Below are positions 1 through 4,608 of a DNA stretch of 6,184 bases, one piece after another. Every line of letters begins with the position of its first letter. The stretch's first letter is position 1. The notes under the pieces were generated by a model. That model worked only from the letters and a program-made list of their open reading frames with translations. It was not told where the DNA came from and ran no database searches. Location: positions 1 through 6,184 of the forward strand of contig CAZLLV010000393.1 of the NCBI GenBank assembly GCA_964560325.1. Reading direction: 5' to 3'. The position numbers were made by a program, and so were the translations under genes. This DNA is from CAZLLV01 sp964560325. Lineage in GTDB: Bacteria; Acidobacteriota; Thermoanaerobaculia; Multivoradales; DATKCC01.

Positions 1-990
1 GCTCCCCTCGAGCACCGTGACCTGCAGGGTGTCGAGGAAGAGGTTGGCGAGCCCGGGCAGCAGGTCGGTCGTCGGACCGTCCGCGCGGACGTAGCGGTCC
101 GGGTCCTCGAAGATGCGGCGCAGACGCGGGTTGTGGAGCGGCGCGAGCGCCCGCAGGTAGACGCGGGTCGCTTCCGGCACCTTCCAGAGCGGCGGCAGAT
201 CGACGGCACGGGCGAGGCCCGCGATCAGCCGGTGCGGCGCGCTCCCCGGGTTGAGCCCCGAGCCGTGACCGCCCCGGCCGCTCGCCGACACCCGCAGCCA
301 GAGCGGCCGCTTCTGCGCCACCTCGACGCCCGCCCAGAGCTTCCGGCCGTTGACCGTCCGGTTGGCGCCGCCCTCGCCGAGCACCGCGGAGATCGGTCCC
401 AGCAGATCCGCGTGGCGTTCCACGATCCAGCCCACGCCTTCGCCGCCGCCGCGCTCCTCGTCCGCGACCGCGAGGTAGACGACGTCGCGCACCAGCTCGA
501 CCCGCCCCGCGCGGACGCCGCGCGCCAGCTCGACGAACGCCGCCAGGTGGGCGACGCCGAGGCTCTTGATGTCGAGAGCGCCCCGGCCGTAGAGGACGCC
601 GTCGCGGATCTCGCCCGCGAACGGCTCGACCGTCCAGCCGTCGCCCGGTGGCACCACGTCCGTGTGGTGGAGGAGGACGAGCGCGCCCTCCCGCCGCTCG
701 CCCGGCGGCACGGTCGCCGGCAGGCGGGCGTAGAGGCTGGTGCGGCCGCCGGGGCTGACCAGCAGGCGGGTGCGGACGCCTTCGCGGTGGAGAATGCCGG
801 CGAGATACGAGGCGGCTCGATGCTCGTCGCCGGGCGGGTTGGTCGTGTCGATGCGCAGGTAGTCGCGCAGCCAGCGCGCCGCCTCGGAGGGGGCGGGCGC
901 TTCGGCCCGGGCGCACGAGGGGGAGCCGCAGGCGAGCGTGACCGCGAGGAGAGCGAGGCCGAGGAACGGCCGCGACGGCAGGGCGCGCAT
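1..990 (-). CDS. Secreted M20-family zinc metallopeptidase (ArgE/DapE/PM20D1-like), C-terminus missing
   Basis: Predicted exported M20 aminoacylase/carboxypeptidase-type hydrolase using a two-metal centre. This frame gives 330 residues, open at the left window edge. Residues 1-30 look like a signal sequence (basic start, hydrophobic FLGLALLAVTLA). Cleavage could fall after ARA at 27-29, or Cys21 could be lipidated, although Thr at -3 is a poor lipobox. Visible family motifs: HTD at 109-111, GRGALDIK at 135-142 (metal-bridging Asp140), DEE at 177-179 (catalytic and metal Glu), GEGG at 205-208, and the lid-domain GHGS at 241-244. The C-terminal metal-ligand His expected in this family lies outside the window. 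ATG at 990 is the first usable start in frame and has no Shine-Dalgarno. The gene lies 102 nt downstream of the pilin on the same strand, behind a hairpin. It resembles the M20 protein at 1801-3228 but keeps the canonical lid motif. The substrate cannot be assigned. Confidence 0.93.
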   Translation of the reverse strand, partial: MRALPSRPFLGLALLAVTLACGSPSCARAEAPAPSEAARWLRDYLRIDTTNPPGDEHRAASYLAGILHREGVRTRLLVSPGGRTSLYARLPATVPPGERREGALVLLHHTDVVPPGDGWTVEPFAGEIRDGVLYGRGALDIKSLGVAHLAAFVELARGVRAGRVELVRDVVYLAVADEERGGGEGVGWIVERHADLLGPISAVLGEGGANRTVNGRKLWAGVEVAQKRPLWLRVSASGRGGHGSGLNPGSAPHRLIAGLARAVDLPPLWKVPEATRVYLRALAPLHNPRLRRIFEDPDRYVRADGPTTDLLPGLANLFLDTLQVTVLEGS

Positions 991-996
991 GCGGGG

Positions 997-1002
997 AGGA
1001 TA
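997..1002 (-). promoter_or_regulatory. Possible -10 element directly before the M20 ATG (leaderless start candidate)
   Basis: On the minus strand the hexamer TATCCT (4 of 6 matches to TATAAT, TAnnnT type) ends 6 nt before the ATG at 990, so transcription would begin at or next to the start codon. No Shine-Dalgarno precedes this ATG. No convincing -35 hexamer sits 17-18 nt upstream, so this is a weak call. Readthrough from the pilin promoter is the alternative source of transcript. Confidence 0.25.
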
Positions 1003-1030
1003 GACCAGCGAGGAGCAGTCGCCGAAGACA

Positions 1031-1061
1031 CGAAGGGCGCCGCGGGAAGCGGCGCCCTTCG
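1031..1061 (-). terminator. Strong hairpin terminator or attenuator after the pilin gene
   Basis: A perfect 13-bp inverted repeat (arms 1031-1043 and 1049-1061, arm sequence CGAAGGGCGCCGC) encloses a 5-nt loop. It begins 31 nt past the pilin stop codon. On the minus strand the hairpin is followed by TGTCTTCGG, which is only modestly T-rich, so intrinsic termination may be incomplete. The repeat could also stabilise the 3' end of an abundant pilin mRNA while letting some readthrough reach the M20 gene at 990. No T-tract follows on the plus strand. Confidence 0.75.
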
Positions 1062-1092
1062 AACCTTCACGGGTGCGCCCGGAGGCGCCGAA

Positions 1093-1638
1093 TCAGGGGG
1101 CTTCCTCCTCGTCCGTCTTCTGCGGGTAGGTGACGAAGAAGCCGTCGGCCCAGACGATGTCCTGGTCGTAGTCGGTCGGCGTGAAAGCGCCCGTCGACAC
1201 CGTGCTGTCGCCGGCGATGTCGGTGGTACCGTCCCGGCCCGGGCTGACGATGGCGATCACGTTCGGCTCCTGGAGGATGGCCGCGCCATCCTGTGCGTAC
1301 CAGCCGAGCGAGTTGTTCCAGGCGTCGTTCGCCGGCAGCTCCTGGATGTACTGCGGCACGAGGATCGACTCGACGTCCGCGTGGCCGCCCGTGACTGCCG
1401 GCGGGATCGTGTACTTGCTCGCGCCCGCGGCGGCCGCGCCGCCGAACTGGTCGGTCACCCACGCGAACCAAGCGGTGCCGGAGTCGCGCATGTCGCCCAT
1501 GGTCCGCTTCTGCTTCGCCTTCTGAAGCGAGTCGAGGAAGTTCGGGATCAGGATGGCAGCGATGATGCCGATGATCGCGATGACGATCAGCAGCTCGATG
1601 AGGGTGAAGCCCCTCTGCCGTTTCATGAGTCGGCTCAT
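1093..1638 (-). CDS. Type IV pilin-like / GspG-like major pseudopilin (prepilin)
   Basis: Predicted fibre subunit of a type IV pilus or type II secretion pseudopilus, made as an inner-membrane prepilin and processed by a prepilin peptidase. The 181-residue protein has a 10-residue basic leader ending RQRG, then FTLIELL, so cleavage is expected between Gly10 and Phe11 with the conserved Glu at mature position 5. Residues 11-32 form the hydrophobic half of the N-terminal helix, which continues through about residue 63. The C-terminal domain has GspG-like marks: DAW at 105-107, GWY at 112-114, SPGRDG at 132-137 and DIVW at 160-163, which in GspG surround the calcium site. The loop between the last two (about 22 residues) seems longer than usual. 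No cysteines are present. ATG at 1638 has an ideal Shine-Dalgarno; the same frame is open to an ATG at 1761, but that extension runs through the promoter. No other secretion or pilus gene is in the window, so pilus versus pseudopilus is unresolved. Confidence 0.95.
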   Translation of the reverse strand: MSRLMKRQRGFTLIELLIVIAIIGIIAAILIPNFLDSLQKAKQKRTMGDMRDSGTAWFAWVTDQFGGAAAAGASKYTIPPAVTGGHADVESILVPQYIQELPANDAWNNSLGWYAQDGAAILQEPNVIAIVSPGRDGTTDIAGDSTVSTGAFTPTDYDQDIVWADGFFVTYPQKTDEEEAP

Positions 1639-1646
1639 TCTTGGGT

Positions 1647-1653
1647 CCTCCTT
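1647..1653 (-). promoter_or_regulatory. Strong Shine-Dalgarno of the pilin gene
   Basis: AAGGAGG lies 8 nt upstream of the ATG at 1638 on the minus strand. It matches the anti-Shine-Dalgarno core completely and decides the start codon against the upstream in-frame ATG at 1761 and the internal ATG at 1626. Its strength fits a highly expressed structural subunit. Confidence 0.9.
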
Positions 1654-1697
1654 ACAAGAGTTGTTCTGGTTCCGCACCGGGGATCTCCGGCCGAAGA

Positions 1698-1713
1698 TGC
1701 GGATCGCGTGCCA
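1698..1713 (-). promoter_or_regulatory. Sigma-54 (RpoN) -24/-12 promoter of the pilin gene
   Basis: On the minus strand TGGCACG-CGAT-CCGCA matches the RpoN consensus TGGCACG-N4-TTGCW. The -24 block is complete, the spacing is exact and the essential GC of the -12 block is present; only TT is replaced by CC. Taking the C at 1699 as -12, transcription would start near 1687, giving a leader of about 49 nt that contains the AAGGAGG ribosome-binding site. Sigma-54 control of pilin genes through PilR-type activators is established in Pseudomonas and Myxococcus; its use here is inferred from the match and position. Confidence 0.75.
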
Positions 1714-1716
1714 TCG

Positions 1717-1740
1717 CGAAAACCCTGTGAGAACACGGGG
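1717..1740 (-). terminator. Weak intrinsic terminator candidate after the ASST-like/M20 operon
   Basis: On the minus strand CCCCGTG, a TTCT loop and CACAGGG form a 7-bp stem with one internal C-A mismatch, followed directly by TTTT. It lies 61-84 nt beyond the M20 stop codon and just upstream of the sigma-54 promoter on the same strand. Position and T-tract suit a terminator insulating the pilin unit; the short, mismatched stem makes it weak. Confidence 0.4.
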
Positions 1741-1766
1741 GAACGGCTCTCTCGGCCTCATGGGAG

Positions 1767-1781
1767 TGACAACCGTTGTCA
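1767..1781. promoter_or_regulatory. 15-bp dyad, candidate upstream activator (enhancer-binding protein) site
   Basis: TGACAAC and GTTGTCA form perfect 7-bp arms around one central base (1774). A 1-nt loop cannot fold as an RNA hairpin, so a dimeric DNA-binding protein site is the better reading. The centre lies about 87 bp upstream of the predicted sigma-54 start at 1687, a usual distance for NtrC/PilR-type activators. The arms contain TGAC/TGTC cores, which recall PilR half-sites. Only one dyad is visible, whereas such activators often have two. It also lies 20 nt past the end of the upstream M20 gene. Confidence 0.5.
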
Positions 1782-1800
1782 GCGCTCCTGCCGCCGAGCG

Positions 1801-3228
1801 TCACTCGACGAGCCGGCCCAGGATCTCGCGGTAGAGCGCCACTCCCTCGGCATAGTCGGGGAGCGAGATCCGCTCGTCGGCCTGATCGACCCGGATCGCG
1901 TCGGTCGTCAGGATCAGGAACGGCGAGAAGCCGTAGCTCGGGATCCCGTGGGCGCGGAAGAAGCGCGCGTCGGTCGCGGTCCAGGGCAGGAACATCGGTC
2001 CCACCGGGATGTCCGGGTGATGCCGGCGGACCGTGCGCTCGATCGCCCGGAGCGCCGGGTGGTCGGCGGGGCTGCCGTGGAGCGCGGAGCTCTCGGCGTG
2101 GACCTGCACGTCGAAGCCGTGGAAGAGCCAGCTCCCCACGGTCTCTTCGCGCACGTCCTCGAGCTCGTCGCCCGGCAGCATGTGGACCTCGACGACCAGC
2201 TCCCAACCTCCCTCGACCTGCCGTAGGCGCAGCGGGTGGACCTCGGTCCGGAACATCGCCTTGACATACCCGGGGAGCGACTCGAACAGCGCCCGGTCGC
2301 GCAGCAGGAGCTCCGGGTCGGCGAGCAGGCGGCGGAAGTCTTCGCGGTCTCGCGAGAGTGCGTAGCGGTCGAGGAAGGTGCGCACCTCCTCCACCAGCCG
2401 CTCGGGGCCGCCTTCGCTGCCGAGCTCGCGCAGGTCGCTGCGCAGCCCCTCCAGGCGCTCGCGCGACGGGTCGCAGACGGTCACCGTGGCGAACCGTTTC
2501 TGCGCGAACTCGGTGCCCCAGTACTTGATCTCGTCGCGGCCGCGGCCTTCGACCACCCCGCCTTCGGTGAGCACCAGCTCGAAGCGGCGGGCGAGCTCCG
2601 GGTGCCGGTCGAGGATCCAGCGAACGCCGAGCTCGCTGCCGGTCTCCTCCGCCGCGGTCGCCAGGAAGATCACCGACCGCCGCGGTCGCTCGCCGCGCGC
2701 GGCGCGCTCGGCGACGTCGAGGAACGCGACGAGCTGGGCGACCGCCACGCTCTTCATGTCGAAGGTGCCGCGCCCGTAGAGCCAGGGGCCGTCGATCTCG
2801 GCGGCGAACGGCGGCAGGTGCCAGCTCTCCGGGTCGGGCACGTCGCTCACGTCGATGTGGTGGTGGAGCACCACCGCCCCCGGCTCGTCGCCTTCCACTA
2901 CCGCCCAGAGGTTGGCGTCGCCGGTCCCGAGCATCTCGAGGTGCGACTCGACCCCCGCTTCCGTGAGCACGCCGGCGAGGAAGCGGGCGCCCTCGGCCAC
3001 GTCGCCCGTCGTCGCCGAGGTGTCGATGCGGACGTACTCCCGGAGCAAACGGACCTCCTCGCTGGCGACGACCTCCTCCGACGCCCAATCGACCCGTTGG
3101 CTCGGCACGAGCGGCGCGGACGCCAGGTCGAGCAGGAAGGCGGCGAGCACGCCGGAGAGCGCCAGGCTGCCGTAGAGGGCGATGCGCGAGATCGCCCGGC
3201 GGCGCCTCTCCAGCCGGTCGTGGGTCAT
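1801..3228 (-). CDS. Membrane-anchored M20-family peptidase homologue (PM20D1-like) with altered conserved sites
   Basis: A 475-residue M20 protein with a positively charged N-terminus (RRRR at 8-11) and one hydrophobic segment at about 17-37, either a membrane anchor or a signal peptide cleaved after ASA at 36-38; the catalytic domain should be periplasmic. Motifs in order: HID at 124-126, GRGTFDMK at 152-159 (Asp157), EE at 194-195, TEGG at 221-224, LPGDE at 351-355 and TATDAR at 417-422. Two family features are missing. The lid motif GHGS has no counterpart after FAQKR (241-245). The C-terminal metal ligand, His in HGxDER of relatives, aligns with Asp448 in DQADER. The Arg common before the LPG element is also His349. 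The protein may therefore bind metal differently, act on an unusual substrate, or be catalytically impaired. ATG at 3228 overlaps the stop of the ASST-like gene (ATGA) and has GGGAG 8 nt upstream, pointing to coupled translation. Confidence 0.92.
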   Translation of the reverse strand: MTHDRLERRRRAISRIALYGSLALSGVLAAFLLDLASAPLVPSQRVDWASEEVVASEEVRLLREYVRIDTSATTGDVAEGARFLAGVLTEAGVESHLEMLGTGDANLWAVVEGDEPGAVVLHHHIDVSDVPDPESWHLPPFAAEIDGPWLYGRGTFDMKSVAVAQLVAFLDVAERAARGERPRRSVIFLATAAEETGSELGVRWILDRHPELARRFELVLTEGGVVEGRGRDEIKYWGTEFAQKRFATVTVCDPSRERLEGLRSDLRELGSEGGPERLVEEVRTFLDRYALSRDREDFRRLLADPELLLRDRALFESLPGYVKAMFRTEVHPLRLRQVEGGWELVVEVHMLPGDELEDVREETVGSWLFHGFDVQVHAESSALHGSPADHPALRAIERTVRRHHPDIPVGPMFLPWTATDARFFRAHGIPSYGFSPFLILTTDAIRVDQADERISLPDYAEGVALYREILGRLVE

Positions 3229-4508
3229 CGCAGCCACTCCCGCACCGCCGCCTCCGGAAGGCGCTGGACCTCGAACAGCATGGCGATCAGCTCGTCGTCC
3301 TCGCCGGCGCGGTGCGGCGTGCGGAGCTCCCAGACCACCTCGCCCGCGGGGTCGAGCTCGACCGCCTGGCCGGGCACCGAGAGGGTCGCCAGGGTGTTGC
3401 CGTTGGGCAGCCGGGCGCAGGTGCCGCCGATCGCGGAAGCGAAGTCGCGCGGCGGCTCGCCGCCGTGGCTCCAGGTCACCGCGCCGCTCGCCGGGTCGAC
3501 CTCCAGCAGGCGCGCGAAGCCGCGGTGGCCCCGGTTGTCGAAGAGGAGGAGGCGGCCGCTCGGCAGGAGCGACGGCTCGTGCTGGGCGCGCCATGGACCG
3601 CGCCGCGCCCAGACGGCCTCCGAGGTCTCGGAATCGACCACCGCCACGAGGTCGATCTCGCGGAGCGACACGAGGAGCCGTCCGGGTGTGAACGCCGGTG
3701 GAAGGCCGGCGGCGTCCGCGGTGTCGGGGCCGAGCTCGACCACGGTGTTGGCGTGCAGCACGTCGCCGCGCGGCGCCATCGGCTCGAGCAGATCGGCGAA
3801 GGGTGAGCGCTCGAGCGCCCGGGTGAGCGAGATCCGGCGCTCCTCGCGGCACCTCTCGCCGGCGCCGTCGTAGCGCAGGAGGACCAGGAAGTCGTCGAGC
3901 CGCGGGCCTTCCGCGCCGCCGTGTGCCTCCTTGGCGAGCGTCCAGATCCGTCCTCCGCCGCCCGGCTCCTCGTCGACCCAGAGGTCGTTGTAGAAGTTCC
4001 CGGCGCAGGTGCCGAGGGGGCGCGACCGCCGGTCGAGGAAGACCAGCCCGCCGGTCTGGTAGAGGGCGAGCAGGCGGCCATCGGGGAAGAGGCGGACGCG
4101 GCGGAAGAAGGGCGTGTCGGCGGTCAGACGCTCCCCCGGGAAGGCCCGCTCGAACGGGTGGCGCCAGCGGTGGAGGAGTCGCCCCTCCATGTCGATCAGG
4201 AGCGCCTCGGGACCGTGGCCGGAGTTGTACAGGTTGACCCCCGGCCAGGCGCGCTCCGGGTCGTGCCGGACGACTCCGCGCCCGCTCTCGCCGTCGGCCG
4301 GAGCGCGCCCGCCGAGGTAGGGGAGCGACACCAGGCGCGCGCGCTCCTCCCGATCCTCGCCGACCGCGGGCGCCGCCGCCGCGCTCCAGAAGCCGGGCGG
4401 CTGCGTCGGCATCGGCTCGCCGTCGTTCCCTTGCGCGAGCCAGAGGGCGCCGCCGATCAAGACGGAGACCAACGCCAGGAGCGCGGCGAGAACCGGACGG
4501 CGAATCAA
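3225..4508 (-). CDS. Arylsulfotransferase (ASST)-like beta-propeller protein, membrane-anchored
   Basis: Resembles the bacterial arylsulfate sulfotransferase family, periplasmic propellers in which a histidine accepts sulfate from an aryl sulfate donor. From TTG at 4508 the protein has 427 residues, shorter than the roughly 600 of the enterobacterial enzyme. Residues 2-25 (IRRPVLAALLALV and onward) form a signal anchor. Family-like segments: GVNLYN at 90-95, LIDMEGRLLHRW at 104-115, HANTVVEL at 252-259, HEPSLLPSGRLLLFDNRG at 310-327 and RLPNGNTL at 366-373. Blade-like repeats (D, G, then W) end at Trp115, Trp300, Trp346 and Trp393. His252, His310 and His348 are candidate active-site residues, not proven by position. 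The frame is open to ATG codons at 4682 and 4637 and a GTG at 4577, but these overlap the divergent gene or the predicted promoter, and codons between about 4636 and 4578 lose the G/C third-base bias. TTG lacks a good Shine-Dalgarno, so the start is uncertain. Many relatives have no demonstrated sulfotransferase activity. Confidence 0.82.
   Translation of the reverse strand: MIRRPVLAALLALVSVLIGGALWLAQGNDGEPMPTQPPGFWSAAAAPAVGEDREERARLVSLPYLGGRAPADGESGRGVVRHDPERAWPGVNLYNSGHGPEALLIDMEGRLLHRWRHPFERAFPGERLTADTPFFRRVRLFPDGRLLALYQTGGLVFLDRRSRPLGTCAGNFYNDLWVDEEPGGGGRIWTLAKEAHGGAEGPRLDDFLVLLRYDGAGERCREERRISLTRALERSPFADLLEPMAPRGDVLHANTVVELGPDTADAAGLPPAFTPGRLLVSLREIDLVAVVDSETSEAVWARRGPWRAQHEPSLLPSGRLLLFDNRGHRGFARLLEVDPASGAVTWSHGGEPPRDFASAIGGTCARLPNGNTLATLSVPGQAVELDPAGEVVWELRTPHRAGEDDELIAMLFEVQRLPEAAVREWLR
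3237..3241 (-). promoter_or_regulatory. Ribosome-binding site of the M20 gene inside the upstream ASST-like gene
   Basis: GGGAG lies 8 nt before the ATG at 3228, within the last codons of the ASST-like gene. Together with the ATGA stop/start overlap at 3225-3228 it fixes the M20 start and excludes the much longer upstream-open frame, which reaches 3852 only as a shadow of the ASST-like gene. Confidence 0.75.
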
Positions 4509-4556
4509 GACGGGGCCCCAGGGCGTGACGATGGATGGGGTCGCGGAGTCGGGATG

Positions 4557-4585
4557 GTCATAGAAGCGGCCCGGCACTCTAGCAA
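4557..4585 (-). promoter_or_regulatory. Sigma-70-type promoter candidate for the ASST-like/M20 operon
   Basis: On the minus strand TTGCTA (4580-4585) and TATGAC (4557-4562) are separated by exactly 17 nt. Each hexamer matches four of six consensus positions, including the TTG of -35 and the TA at the start of -10. Transcription would begin near 4550, about 42 nt before the TTG at 4508 and downstream of the other candidate starts. The match stands out in such GC-rich DNA but remains a sequence-only call. Confidence 0.45.
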
Positions 4586-4594
4586 AGGCAGAGT

Positions 4595-4600
4595 GGGGAG
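4595..4600 (+). promoter_or_regulatory. Ribosome-binding site supporting the upstream start of the glycosyltransferase
   Basis: GGGGAG lies 8 nt upstream of the ATG at 4609. The in-frame ATG at 4636, which would also make a sensible N-terminus, has no purine-rich stretch at suitable spacing. This favours 4609 as the start. Confidence 0.5.
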
Positions 4601-4608
4601 TGCCCAGG

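Noticed and set aside
225..1070. Minus-strand open frame of 281 codons overlapping the left M20 gene.
   Set aside because: It is a Ser/Arg/Ala-rich shadow in a different frame from the motif-bearing M20 frame, which is open to the window edge.
1639..1761. N-terminal extension of the pilin to the ATG at 1761.
   Set aside because: It would place 41 residues before the short basic leader, overlap the sigma-54 promoter, and ignore the AAGGAGG at ideal spacing from 1638.
1767..1781. Reading the dyad as a terminator for the upstream M20 gene.
   Set aside because: A 7-bp stem with a 1-nt loop cannot fold and no T-tract follows; a protein-binding site is more consistent.
133..2226. Very long plus-strand open frame (697 codons) across the M20, pilin and second M20 genes.
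   Set aside because: It is antisense to three recognisable genes and runs straight through both intergenic gaps. Its product is low-complexity Arg/Ala/Glu-rich with no domain, a common artefact of strong G/C third-base bias.
2236..3873. Plus-strand open frame of 545 codons.
   Set aside because: It is antisense to the M20 and ASST-like genes, spans their junction, and has a biased composition with no recognisable motif.
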